Shown here piece by piece: positions 22,396 to 36,600 of a stretch of 64,000 nucleotides of DNA (position 1 is the stretch's first letter; every line of letters begins with the position of its first letter). Position numbers and translations under genes: made by a program. The stretch lies in assembly GCA_963931865.1 (NCBI GenBank), contig OZ007511.1:13758189-13822188 (forward strand), given 5' to 3'. Source of the DNA: Axinella damicornis (taxonomy: Eukaryota; Porifera; Demospongiae; Axinellida; Axinellidae). The notes beneath the pieces were generated by a model, which saw only the letters and a list, made by a program, of their open reading frames with translations, made no database searches and had not been told where the DNA came from.

Positions 22396-24687
22396 ATGGC
22401 TGCCATCTGGATGCTGTTGTCCCTTTGCAATCTTGTTGCATTAGGGGCAGCTTCTCATTTCAGAGGAGCCATAATTCAGTGGGCACCAGTTAATGCAGAG
22501 CATTTTGATGGGCAGGTAAGCTGCTATAGAGGAGTAGAGTGATTTGTTATTGCCTTTGTCAACTGAATTGTATGACATGCAGCCATCAACTGTAACATAC
22601 ATGCAGTAGGGACTGAGGAAGTTTGCTTAGACTTTCTACAAAATAAACTAGCTTTTGGTTACAACTCCATGCCAATGCCAAATCCCTTGAAAGAATTTAG
22701 TGGTTTACTTGAGTAAACTTCAGTATAGAGACCCACAGCATTCTTTGAATTAGATGGCCATGGGAAGACAGTCATGCTCCTGAAAGGAATCAGTGGAGCT
22801 GATACTGGAGTCATACTTGAGTAAACTTCATGCAGTAGCTACACCCACTAATAACCACTACATTCTTGACTTAGCAATGGTATAGGATGGTCATGCAGCT
22901 GTCCAAATACTTCGCTAATATGTAGTGAGCTAGCTACTATATATAATTATATGTGATAATTATAATTGTGTGATGATAAAGTGTACGATTTGAGGTGCTG
23001 TTGGATTATTTATATTATTTGTCTTTGCAGATTAGAATGACACACCGCATTGCTTGGAGGAATAGTTATGGACGAAATGTAGCTGGATGTAGCCAGAGCA
23101 TTATTGACTCTCAAACCCTACTTGGTGCTGCGAGTGGAAGCCTAGATTGTCAGAGTGGCTGCAGCGGCACAGTGGGTAGCATGACCTACTTCTGCACAGA
23201 TTTCAGCCGGACAGAAGATTGGGCTACTGGAGAGAGAACCTATGTGTATAATATCGGCACAGTGCCTTACTTTGAAGCTTCGTAAGTTTGATTAATAAAT
23301 CACTTGCCTGTTGCATACCCCCCCTCCCCCTCCCCCTCTCTCTGTATCTGTATGTGTGTGAACCTGGTGCAAAATGCAAGGGCCGGGGTGGATAGTGAAG
23401 TCAGCACATGCTATACATTGCAGCTGTTATATGCGACTTCACGCAGGTTTTCTGGCAATGCTTGGATTCCGCTGGTTCGTGGAGGAAATTCCTACTGGGA
23501 GGTTCGAGTGAAAGGCAACCTGACTCAAAGAACGGACACAGGAAGGATTAATACTTCACCTATTTCTGCCACATCTCCAATTATACAACTGCAACACGGA
23601 TGCAATCACACAATTGAAATACCAGGTGTGTGTGCACTGTGTATCCGAACATGAAAGTAGGTTGCATTGCCCATCAAATGGTTTCCACATACAGTTGAGG
23701 ATGTTGATGGAGACGATATTAGGTGTCGGTGGGCAAAGAATAACCTTGATGAATGTGCGAGTGTCTGTCAAGTTTTTCCAGCAACTTTAAATGAGGTGAG
23801 ATAATTGCAAGAGAGTACAAATATGAAAAAGGAAGCCACGCCTGTATCTAACAACTCATATCCTGGCTATTTTTGCTGTGGAAAGGCAACTGCTATTCAT
23901 ATAGCATTAGTAACTTGGGGAAAGCTTGTACTTAGCACAGAGAGAGAGAGAGAGTGAGTTGCTTCCGTTGCAATTTCCATTTCGTACCATCACCGATGTC
24001 CCAGCCACACTGTGACTGTTCCTTTATAGACCAATGCTGACTCCGCTTTCAAACTACCGGCAGTTATACTATGGCCATGTATGTACATATATACTGTAGG
24101 CGCTCTAATTATGTGTCGTTTCTAATTCTGCATCGAAATTTCAAACCGCTCTTGTGTCACCCGATTATAGTGGCCACATGCAGTTTGAAAGTGGGGTCAG
24201 CGGGGTCAGTGGGGTCAGTGGGGTCAGTGGGGTCAGCGGGGTCAGTGGGGGTCAGCGGGGTCAGCGGGGGTCAGCGGGGTCAGAGGGGTCAGTGGGGTCA
24301 GTGGGGTCAGTGGGGTCAGGTGGGGTCAGCGGAGTCAGCGGGGTCGGCGGGGTCAGTGGGGTCAGTGGGATCAGCGGGTGTACCGAATATAATTACGTTC
24401 CCATGCACTCTACAGACGCAGTGCACTCTCCACTATCAAGCTACTGGCTCTACTGGATACTATGCTGTAGCTTTGCAGATTGAGGACTTTGACACTCCAG
24501 CAAGCACATTACCTCTGAGTAGCGTCCCTCTCCAATTTCTTGTGTTTGTATTCACATCCAATGCTCCCTGTAGCAGTCGACCTGCACTAATTCCTCCTAC
24601 AAGAGTCGATGCCTCCTGTATAGGAGTTCCATTCAACACAACCTACGATGAACCCATTATTGCTCAGAGCGGTGGTGAAACCACAAG
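22396..24687 (+). other. receptor domain block: signal peptide and N-terminal ectodomain module
   Basis: Exons 22396-22515, 23031-23281, 23447-23625, 23695-23795, 24416-24687 (residues 1-308). MAAIWMLLSLCNLVALGAAS is a signal peptide. RGAIIQWAPV, then many Cys, an NTSPISATSPIIQL segment, EDVDGDDIRCRWA and PLSSVPLQFLVFVF follow. This succession resembles an N-terminal ectodomain module I recall from invertebrate and bacterial secreted proteins: a W-rich start, SP..s.PPI, a DxDGDxxxCR strand, then a QxEDF and PLSSVPLQFL strand. I cannot name the family with certainty. Confidence 0.7.
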
Positions 24688-27600
24688 GTAAGGAGCCAAA
24701 CAAGCTTCCCTGCTGTTAATGTTAGACAATCACAACTGACAATTTCTGGGTTACACTGTATAGTGTTGCAAAAGGGCACCCATTGGCATTGTGCACCCTA
24801 ATGCTCACCAAACAGGGGCGTGGGTGCACGCTCTTTAAATGTTTCTGCATTCGTCTATGAAAGAGCGCCCATGCTTGTGGTTTACTCTCACTTCATTGGT
24901 TAGCATCCGCAACCCTCCACCTGACAGCTGCATAGGTTGCTGTTTCATTCTCAGGCAATGTAGCAGTACATCTCATAGCACACCTCCTGCACCTTATAGA
25001 TTCATGCTATAGCTAGCATCATGATGGCTGGAGCATGACATAATTATGCCATTAGTTCAGTATATACTCAGTGAGATATCTCTTTGCAGCATCACGGAGA
25101 TCATGACAGTCTCTCCCATTGGTGTGCACAAATCTGAACTGGCACCATATGAGGGTGAGGTGGGTCAGTGGTATGTTAACATCACGTGGAGTCCTACTCT
25201 GGAGCAGTATGGTCCTGGCATCTTCTGTTTCACTGCTGTTGATAGTATCGGGTGAGTACTGCATGCAGCATGCGTGATGTATACTATGTCTCACTCTTTC
25301 GTTCCCTTCCATTATAGTTTAACGTCTCCACAGAGGTGTGTCACCTTCCTGGGTGGAGGTATGTGATGATTGCAGTGCGCCTTGGCGTGAGGCATCTAAT
25401 CGTGCAGTATAGTGACACTGTGTTTGTATGTTTGTATACATATCAGTCACACTTTAATTGTGTGGCCAGGTGGGCACGTGTGGAATATAGCACTGCCATG
25501 TGGAATATAGCACTGCCATGTGGTTTTGTAGGCATTGCACTTTTGGTATCTGACTCTGCTCGATCTGTACTGGTCCATGGTGTGAACTTCTGCTGGTACG
25601 ATACAATGGAGCTGGAGCTGTCCCCGCTCGATTGGTCCATGGTGTGAACTAGGTGAGATCTACTGGGATTACATATGCTAGTAATGGAGCAGGAGCTGTC
25701 TCAGTGTGATCGTTCTAGCCGTAAATTCAGCTCTCTTTACTTCCATACGAAACTGCACCAACAAATATGCTGGTGGCGAGCACATGCGCGAGGCAGACAT
25801 ACTGCACATGCATACTAGTAATAAGACACTGCAAGGTAAACGTTTGTGAACTCAACCTGATTTCTCTTCTCTCAGTTGAAGCTCCAACGCTGGTTCCTAG
25901 CTCCATGACACCAACTGGAGAGATCTTTGCAAATAACACGCAATGGTCCCTGAGATTTGACAAGCAAGTAAGTATTTTCATTTTGTTCATTTTTTTTTTG
26001 CATGCAAAGTTTACCAATCTTGCTCTGGCCATTTAGTTCCACAGGCCAACCTACCATAGATTCATTCAGATTTTTGAAGAAGATGGGAGCAACGTGGTCA
26101 ACATCAATGTGGCTTCAACAACATCACCTGTGGTTTACCCATCAACGAATCTTAGCCAAGAATTGACCTTCACCACCAACTATGCCTTTGTTGAGAAACG
26201 AAGATACTACGTATTGCTAGATCCAGGTTTGTATATATGACCAAACCATATTAGTGTAAAGTCTGGAAGCTTTCAGTTGATACTGCATGTCTTCTCCACT
26301 ATCCAATCTCTATACAGGTGTAGCTGTAGGGCCCGAGTTTTGTGGTCCCGAGTCACCTGCAGTACGAGATTCCAATATTTGGGTTGTCAGTATTGGTAGG
26401 TCCAATGCATATGTCTGAAGGTTACACCTTGAAACTTGCAAACTACATACTGCACATGTAGTTGTTGTATGTGAGTACTTTTCGAAGTACCGTGCATAAA
26501 TTTATATATTTACAAGTCGAAATATAAAGACTGAGTGTCACCACAGGAAAAACTACCTGGGGACTGGACAGGTACTGTCATCGTCAAAGTTGCTCTGTGA
26601 TCGCAACGTCCACTTGCTGTTTGAGTCCGTGGCGGGACCACTTGAAGACAGTTTTGTATTAAGCTTTCTCAGCAATTATGCTTAGAGGGCTGCCCGTAGG
26701 TGTGGTCTATGCCGGAAATAACGTAATATTCAAGGTTCCCACCACGACTCGGACAGCAAGCAGACAGTGCAATCACGGAGCAAATTTGACGATGATGGTG
26801 CATGCCCGTCCAGTCCCATATTTTACAGGTAGTTTTTCCTGTGCAGCTACTGATCATTTGATTTCTTGCATACTTCAGCCGACGTTACACCCCCACTGCT
26901 GAGTTTTGTGAACAATCCATCCTACACCAACGAAAACATCACCTTCAGCTGGAGTTACAATGAAGAGGCTACTTCCTACTGCGTACTGCAGGCCCCGCAA
27001 ACTGTCCTGCTCCCTCTCTCCTGCAACACTTCAGTGACTTTAAGCAATCTGGTTGCTGGAGTCTATACACTTTACATACAGGGTACAGATTTAGCTGGCA
27101 ATATTGCATCCAATGTGAGACACACATGGACAGTTGGTGAGTGTATTACTGAATTTTAAACTGCTGAGCTATGTGTGGGTATATACCATACATTAAGTAG
27201 TGCATCTTGTATTATGCATCTCATTGAAATTCAACATGGAATAGCATTATTATATACACCATGGCCAGTTGGTGTATATCTGATTGATACACTAACTTGA
27301 GTGTCGCAACCAGTATGGTTTGTCTGACCATGGCTGGACCACTATATTTTCGGTATGCATTTACATTGTGTCAGAAACGGATTAGAACATCGGAGAATGG
27401 CATTGGTTACCAATGGCCTCCACCAGGTAGGGATGAAAGCATACTATACTTTCTCTGGGCTTCTGCAAGTTGTTGACGTGTCAAGGACAGTGCTCCCTGA
27501 CTGCTTCCAAACATTTTGCCGTGCACTTTGCATGTGGGAGACTGGCTACCTCACAATACCTTCCCTATATGGCCATACCACCTTCAAACTGCTTCCGACT

Positions 27601-30600
27601 CCCCTGTAATTATAACTGCTGGTGTTTGAAGGTTTATGGAGTTCACCCTAGGGCTTGTGGTCCTCAGGGGAATATCCTCATAAACCTCCACTCCTCCTGG
27701 CCATGGTCTATATACCTTACATGGCAGTGCATTGTCACAGTACCCCTACATGTATGTTTGCTTGAATAGATCTCACCTCACCGCGAGTGAGACTGTCGTC
27801 ATTGCCACCAAGTGTAAGCCAAAGGACACAGTGGACCATACGGTTCTCCTGCTTGAATGAGCAGAGCTGCACCTACATGTGCAGTGTTCACGACATTGAC
27901 GAGGCTGTGGCATACACATCATGTTCAGGAAGCTTCCAAGCCACTGGTTTACTTGGAGGACACAGCTATGAGTTTGCTGTTGTTGCTACTGATGGAGTGG
28001 GAAATGTTGGAGGTCCCTATCTCTACCGGTGGATAGTTGGTCAGTGGTTGTACATAAAATTATTCTGGACCTTCTACTGCATCATTAGAGTTGCCAGTAT
28101 GATGACCATTTATATTAGGTCATATATACTCTGTGTGTGTATGAGCCAAGTGGGTAAACAATTGGGTGTTGATTATAATGGTCCTTTGTCTCTGTGGGGC
28201 TATTTTTCTCTGTCAAAGTAGACTTCTATGTACCACAAACATAAGGTTTGTTTTACTTGAACCACCCACATTTAATCACAACACATTGGAGAGCTTGTGG
28301 TTGGATCAAGGACACTGTCAATGTGATGAAGCTATGCATTGGAAAATTTTGTGACTTGTAGCTAGGTGACCACAAATATGACGAAAATTGGCATCTCACG
28401 AAAATAACCCATTGTATGGTATCTCGATCTTTTTGCAAAAGTTGATAAGCATAATCAGTATAAGCTATAATGCTATTGGGAGGGGACAAAAGGGACCTAG
28501 GGAATTCCATTACTGAAGTGTGACAAGTCAACTTTGAAGCCAACTGCAAATTGTCTGCGCAGATCTTGGGATGGTTGTAAAAAAAAAGCTGTATTGCAGG
28601 GAATTTTAATTGGTGAACTTTGACCTTTACACTGACTCCCTTATTTGAAGCCAACCATTCTATACCTCAGACCTTATGCTTGGTTGGGCCATTTTAGCTG
28701 CAGACAGTAAAATCACACGGATTAATTCATTGTATAGATAACAGAATGCCAACTAGCTAAGTCTCTGCTCGTCTGTGATACCATGCTAGCTAACATTATG
28801 CCATCTTTTTGGAGTGCAGCATTGTGCTTGCATAGCAAACTGAAAAATGTGCAGCTGATGAGTAAGGTACAGGTTGTACATCTTTTAAACTGAATCCTGT
28901 TTCAGATACCTCACCACCCACACTGTCACTGCTAAGTGATGTTAGTTTGCCCTGTGGAAGTGACTACAGTCCAGATAGGGTGGGGTCTCCCACAGTAACA
29001 GACAACGAAGACACAGACCCCACTGTTGAATATTTTGATAACCCCTCAACTGGCTGCACGATAGCAAGAGAGTGGACGGCCACGGATAATGCTGGAAACC
29101 GAGCTACAGTGACACAAACCATCACTTTCACAAATCCACGACCACCACAAATAACATCCCCAAGTGAAATACCAATTCCGTGTAGTAGTATTGAAGATGC
29201 AGCTGAAAGTGCTGGACAAGCCAATCTCACCATTGTTCATCCCTGCGGTAGACCAGTCAGTATAACTTATACCGACTCTGCTGATATAGATAGGTGTGGA
29301 TTTATATTCACTAGAACATGGGTGGTAGTGGACGACTGTGGAAACACAGACACATTTCAACAGAACATTCGAGTATTGGACCAGCAGAATCCTGATGGCC
29401 CCCTAAACGGTGAACTCAATGTCGGGCTGAATGAACCACTGCAGTGGCCACAGTATCCTGGGGCGAACAGCTATGAAGTATATGTGTGGGTTTATGGAAC
29501 TGAGAGGCCAGAACAGCCAACCACTGTCGTTAACATTCGCCAGTACACACCCGGCACCAGCTACCCTCCCGGAACCCGACTACTGTGGCAGATTGAGTAT
29601 ATAACAGGGACTAATACGTCAGTTCCCAGCCCAGTGTGGGGATTTCAAACTCAATCATTTCCTGATTTGGTCGTGACCGATATCAACATACCAAATTATG
29701 CCTTTTCTGGACAAAGCTTTGATGTATCCTGGACTGTGATCAATCAGGGCAACGTTAGCACAAGGGTGTACCAATGGTACGACGCGATCTACATTGGACG
29801 TACTTTGGACTTCAGTGACAGCAGACGAGTGCGTAACATTCTCCAGAATAGATTTGTGGATCCAGAAGATGGTTATGTGGATGACACAACTGTTGATTTA
29901 CGAATTGATGACATAGGAAACTACTATGTGTTTGTGGTGACAGATCTTCAGTATCGTGTAAGTAGAGATAGCTACTGCAATACTAACTACATGGGCTGCT
30001 TAACAATGACTTGTCATTCCTATAGATGCACCATGTATTATGAATCTGGTCCATTGTGATTACGAGTCTGTGTGTCCACAGTGTAATGCATAGCTAGCTA
30101 TGTGTATTCAATAATGCATTGCTGTCTAAAGTTCCAAAGAGTAAAAATTACTCCAGTAGCCTTGGTAGCTTTATAGGAGATGATGTAAATAACTTGACTG
30201 TTCCCACAGTACAAACCTGCACATAACCGGACCATGGTGCACATCACCAGATGTTTATTATGCCTATTATATACAATGATAACTAGCCATACTGATTGTG
30301 GAGCATTAAGCTTGACCAATGTTTTATCACTCCTGACCAGGTGAACGACATTGACAGGAGTAACAACAGGAGACGCAGCATTGTTCCACTGGAAGTGAAC
30401 CTCACACCCCCTCCCAACCTTGTTGTTGACATGGTGGTTTTACCGACATCAACCTTCTCAGGTATGGATTCATAGCACAAATCCCCTAGATACGTCTACC
30501 AGTAAGAAAGTTCCAGGTAAACCCTGAGGGTGCAGCCCAAGGAGTTTACACTGGACAGGAAATGTGTTGGGTGTATTATGCGGTAAATGTGTCCAGGGGG

Positions 30601-33600
30601 TGGTTTAGCAGGTATGTAGCTTGGACTGACAACCATACAAGCGGTGAAATCTGATTGGCGTTGTTATAGCTACGGTTGCTTAAGAACTGCTTATTTGTGC
30701 AAAATTTATCAAACTGGAGTTGGTTTTACTAGGAGCAATTTAAGCTGGTGACGAGTCATTCTTTTGCATTACGTACACACCTGCAGAACATGTCTGCACT
30801 GTATAAACTGTGGGCAGTGCCTTTGATTTGTATTTGGTTGCCATGCTATAATTCTTATTCTTTATTCTTGTTATTCTTCATTCTTTATCACCAAGGTCAA
30901 GTTATCACTGTGAGGTGGACTGTCAGGAATGCAGGCATAGGTCCTACTGTTGTCAATAGTTGGAATGACAAACTGTTCTGGTCAGGTGATACACAGTTAG
31001 GTGAGCAAAAGTGGAGAGCTTCCTTACTTGGAATTGTAGCTAGTTCAGTCTTGTTGGTATAGTAGCACTGGCTCATTAACAGGCCGGTAGCCAGCCACTA
31101 TAACCAGTTGAGGGGGGTTTCTGCTGCCTAAAAGGGGAGTTCTAATTGAGAAAGCCACTCCCATTCTTATAGGTGCCATCAACCCCCCCCCCCCCCCCCC
31201 CCCCCCCACTCCCCTTGGCTACATGGGCCTGACTTACATTTGTAATTCATGTTCTCTATTTACAGATAGAAATGACAGGACTATTGGAACCTACAGATTC
31301 AATGGTGTTTTGACGGTGGGAGCAACCTACGACTATACTGCATCCTTTACTGTTCAAAATGCCATATATGGAAACTTCTCCGTTATCGTGCTTACTGACT
31401 CGGACAATCAAGTCTATGAGTATGTTGATGAAGATGACAACTCCCGTACCTCAGCGGTATGTCAACAATTATATTATACAAGCCGTTTTGTTTACACAAA
31501 TTATTATGAGGCAATTTGTTCATCGTAGGCTCCTATTCTGGTGATCTTGGCACCCCCACCTGATCTCATTGTGTCATATTTGAATGCCAGTGATGAATAT
31601 ACCACAGGTGATACAATGAGAGTGCAGTTCAATGTATCAAATGTTGGAGCAGGTGCACCGTTCGAATCCTATTGGCAGGATACATTAGTAAGTTTATTCT
31701 CTGTCTTTTAACTGAATAGGTGATCTATGCTCTCACACATGCACGGGAAAACCGCCTGAAGATGCGGACAGGACAGGCACCGTAACCATCAGAGCTTCTC
31801 CGTATTCACACTGTCTGCATGCTGTTCGAATCATTTGAAGTTTCATATTTGGCTTTTTCAGTGATTCTCCTACGTAGAGGAGTACCTGCAGGTGAGTCCA
31901 TGATGGACTGTGTGGACGGTGCGATCATGGAGCAACTTTGACGGTGACGGTACCTGTCCAGTGCCATATCTACAGCTAGTTTCTCCTGTGATGTGCATGT
32001 CTCCATTTTCGACCTCCATGCATATTCTGATGATTTGTTTTATTCACACAAGACATCCCTATGTATGTAATCCCTGTTGTACAATAACAGATGTTGGTGT
32101 CACTGTCAACTGGAGCTCGGTATAGACTTCTCCAATCGACACACTATGGTGCTTTGGAACCTGGGCAGTTCTACTCTACTGGGGTATCCTACACTATTCC
32201 ACCTAGTCTCTCTACCAGTCGATACAACCTCACTGCTCAAACCGACTTCCGAAACCATGTGTTTGAGTTCAATTCGGATGGGAATAATATTCGCTGGAAA
32301 GAGATTCGAATCGAGGAGCATCTCTCAAACCTTTTATTCACCAATGTAGTTGTGTCAGTGCAAACAGATGCTGAAGGAAATAGACTTGCAGTGAACTACA
32401 CCATCACAAACAATGGCACAGGTCCCACATTGAATGCTCCGTGGATAGACACACTGGCTTTTTCATTTTCACAGCTTTATTCTAATGCACAGGCAAGACC
32501 CCTTTCCAGAGTCCTACGTCACAATGACTTGGTTGCAAGTGAAGGGTATTCCCCTAGTGTCGTTGCCTTCATGCCAAGGGATGCCTTCGGGCAGGTCTTC
32601 TTGCATCTTCTAACAGACTCAAACAGGCGCATCGTAGAGGAAGATGAAAGTGACAATGTGTACAGCATAGGACCTTTTACACTGCCACCAGTGTTTCCGG
32701 ATCTTTCTGCTCTGAATCTTACAGCTGTTGATGGTGAGCACCTGGTAGCTGGTGATCCTCTCCGCATAAATTGGACAGTAGCAAATGAGGGAAATGGTTT
32801 ATTGAGAATGACAAGAAGGGTTGATACGATATACATTAGTACCTCACAGGAACTATCTCAGTCAACTATAAAACTGGCAGATATTCAAATCACTACTTCA
32901 CTGCAGCTTGAAGAGCGCTACACATGGTCTGCCGTCGTTCAAACAACACCGGACTTGGTCGGTTCCTACTACCTCATTGTTAGTGTTAATAGAGACAGGC
33001 GTGTTGATGAGAATGGTAGACTACTAAACAATATCGCTAGCACACAGGTCGACTTTTCTGTACCACCAACACCAGACTTTGCAGTCAGTACGATTGACTA
33101 CAGCTACATTGAGTCTGAGAGGGTGCTTACAGTGTTTTGGGCAGTATTGAACGAAGGGAACAGCATGAGGGCTACAAACCAGTGGAATGACCAGGTGTTC
33201 CTCTCTCCACAGCCTGCATTTGATCGTGTTTCAGCCATTCGATTAGGTAGTACAGCTGTATCGGCCCAGTTATCGTCCTCTCAAAGTTACCAATCATCTA
33301 TGAGCTTCTTGATCCCCGTAACAGCCTTCGGTCATTACCACGTACATGTGGAAGTGGACAGCTCAAACACTGTCGCTGAATCATTCGGAGAGGGCAACAA
33401 TATTGGACGTAGTTCTGATAGAGTAGAAATCCCCCAAGCTCCTTCACTTGGACTAAGCGTTGAAATCAACATTACCAACCTCCCAACTATGCTGGTGGCT
33501 GGACAGACTTTTGTAGTGGAATACATTGTTGTCAATACTGGTGAAGTCAATATTGGCACAGATTCTTGGGTGGACGGTGTTTACCTTACTTCTATGCCCA

Positions 33601-36600
33601 CTGCTAGCCGTGACATCATCATTAATTTGGGGATTCTTCTGACTCAAGTTGTAAATAACAGGCAGTTGTCTATCGGGGAAAGCTATTCGGTGTCCGTGAA
33701 TGTAACTGTTCCCTACTCCGTCAATGAACTGATGCACATAGTGGTAGTTGTTGACATCAATGAAGACCTTGGAGATGCATCACAAGTTGATGGTAATACC
33801 TACTTCCCAACCACGACTCCAATCTCAATAGTTGACGGACCTCTTTCGGATCTGACTGTGCTTTCAACTTCCAACAGTCTTTCTTTCCGAGGTGGCGAGC
33901 CAGCTACGATTCCTTACATGGTACTCAACAAGGGTGAGAATTCTGCCGTGGGGACATGGTACGAAGCAATTTACTTGAGTGCTGATGCGCTTCTGGATGC
34001 TTTTGATACCAGACTTAAATCTATCATTAGCATGCAATCACTGAGCATCAACGAAAGCTACACTCAGTCTGCAGTAGTTTTCGTCCCATATGATCTGACC
34101 AATGGTGCATACTACTTGATTTTTCAAGTGGATGTGAGCGATCACATTTTTGAGCTCAACGAAACTAATAACATTGCACGAAAGGTTGTCATGATTGAGG
34201 AGACTGTGAGTACAGATATTGTTTTGGCAAGTGTTACTGCTTCACCAGCAAACCTGGAGTATGGAAGTGGTAAGTGTAAGTTTGATGTTAAAAGATTGAT
34301 CATTTAGTGTCTTGTATAATAGATAATCAACCTGAATACTATGCACCACCCTCAATGTGATTACTATATCCTCTCCTCTCACAGAGCTGAATTTCCAATG
34401 GAGATTGAGCAATAATGGGAGCTTAGAGGCCATTGGATATAAATGTGACACTGTGTACCTTTCAGACGATGATCAATGGGATATCACTGATCATCAGATC
34501 GGAAACCCTCAGTGTAGTAGTGTTAGAATCCAACCACACGAAGGAGATATGATGAACGATGAATCGTTTTCTCTCGCCTCAAACACACCTTTCCTTGCTC
34601 AACACAACTACACTGGCATTGTACGAACCAGGAGCAACATCAGAGATTTGAACCTGGAGAACAACATTGGATATGCCGACACACTGCTTACCGTCAGCGC
34701 CCCGACTCTTGATCTGGGAGCTCCAACTGCAATTACTCTCACTCCAGGAGAGGAGCAAGTGTACAGGATTGATGGCATTCCCGGAGAGAGCACACTAATT
34801 GCTACACTGACTGTAACAGCCAATGATGCTCCATACCACGACCTGCTTCTGCGCCATGGAAACCCTCCTACTGGTTATGACCACGATGCCTATTCCCAGT
34901 ACGCACTCTCGTCTAATCAGAAGGCAGTAGTGAGAAGCACGAAATCTGGAGCATACTATCTCAGTATTGAGAACTCTGGAGCAGGAGAAGAGAGCTATGA
35001 GGTGAACGTTTTGGTGAAGATCGCCGTATTTGAGATTCTCAGCATCTCTCCGGTAAGAGCAGCTCCCTTGGGGAACGTGACTATTTTGTTTTCTGGAACA
35101 CTCTTTGGCAATACCTTGCAAGCCTCTTTGTTAAACGAAACAGACCCTGATATCGAATATAGCGCTCTAGCCCTCTATTGGTTCAATTCTGAAGAGGTAT
35201 ACGCCACTTTTGATGCTTCCGCTCTATCTGCTGGTTTGTACGGTGTGCAACTGACGGACACAGTAACCAGCGCTGTGACTCGACTGAACAGTAGCTTTCA
35301 TATAGCAGAAGGCATCCCAGGGCAGTTGTCAGTTGTGGTTAGACCTCCTAGACCGCTTAGAGCTGGTACTATTGGTACACTTGAGCTGTATGTGCGTAAC
35401 ACAGGCAACACTGACGCATTGACTCCACTGCTAACATTACAAAGCGAAGGAAATGCGCTTATCCAAATTGTAGGAGAGAGCTCCTCTGGACGTTCATCCC
35501 AAATAAGCTTTTACCCCATCACAACTAATGGCCCAGGTGGTATATTTCCTCCGAACGTTGGTGTTCAGGTGTTCCTAGACGTTATCCCAAGGGACGGTTT
35601 CGCAGGAAGAGAAAGACTGCGAGTATTCTACGTTGAGGAGGACACTGAGCCCCATTCCTACCTGGATCAGAGAGATGCTCTCAAGCCATCGTCAATTCCA
35701 GAAGAAGTGTGGGACATTATCTGGTCAAACTTTCAAGACTCTGTAGGTACCACTTGGGCAACTTTCAATCGCCGAATGTCTGAAGTTGCAACAGAGTTTA
35801 GTTTAGTCCAGAAGAAGGTGTACTCACTAGAGGAGTTGGTTGACTATCAACTTCATATAGCCTATGGTTTGCTAACAGGTAAGCCTGTCTTTACATAGAT
35901 GTACTTGGAAATTTTCTGTTATTCAACTTTTGTATCTCTAAACTTCCAGGAGATGTTCTACTAACAGTACAAGACATAGCCGAGGATGGAGTAGTGGGTA
36001 CAGCTCTGCCTCTAGCTGTGGAGAGGAAGTACTCAACGTACATCCACAAACGAAGGACATCTGGACCAATGGGGATTGGTTGGATACTACCGTGGTGGTA
36101 TGTCAGATAAATATTAAATTATGTAATATGACCTAATAATTGGACTTTACTTGCATTCAGGGAAGTGAGAGTACAGAGAAGAACTAATGATATGCTGCAG
36201 CTGTGGAGTGGAAGAGAACTGTTTGAACTTGAGTATATAGGCAATGGTGTGTACAGAGACCCTGTGAGTGGTACTACAGTCAATGCTGATATTACTGCAG
36301 GTAAGGAGTTGCTAAACACACCCATTGATACATTTAACCACTGTAGCACGCCATAAGGTTATGCCATCCCGTAGTTCAGCTGATACTATTTGTACGTAGG
36401 AGTGAAGTATGAAGACCCTGAAGTAGAAGAGATGTATACTTTTGACTATGCAACTGGCCTGCTGATGGAGATCACGAGCACAGATGACGGGAGCACCATT
36501 ACCTTGGAGTATGACAGTCTTCAACAGCCAATCCTCTTTGTGCATTCCAATGGAAAAAAGCTAAATGTGACCTACACTGACGATGGACTAATCAGTTTTG

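Noticed and set aside
26678..26902. 74-aa frame within the receptor region
   Set aside because: It runs through an inverted-repeat transposon in intron 10; exon 10 joins exon 11 in phase without it.
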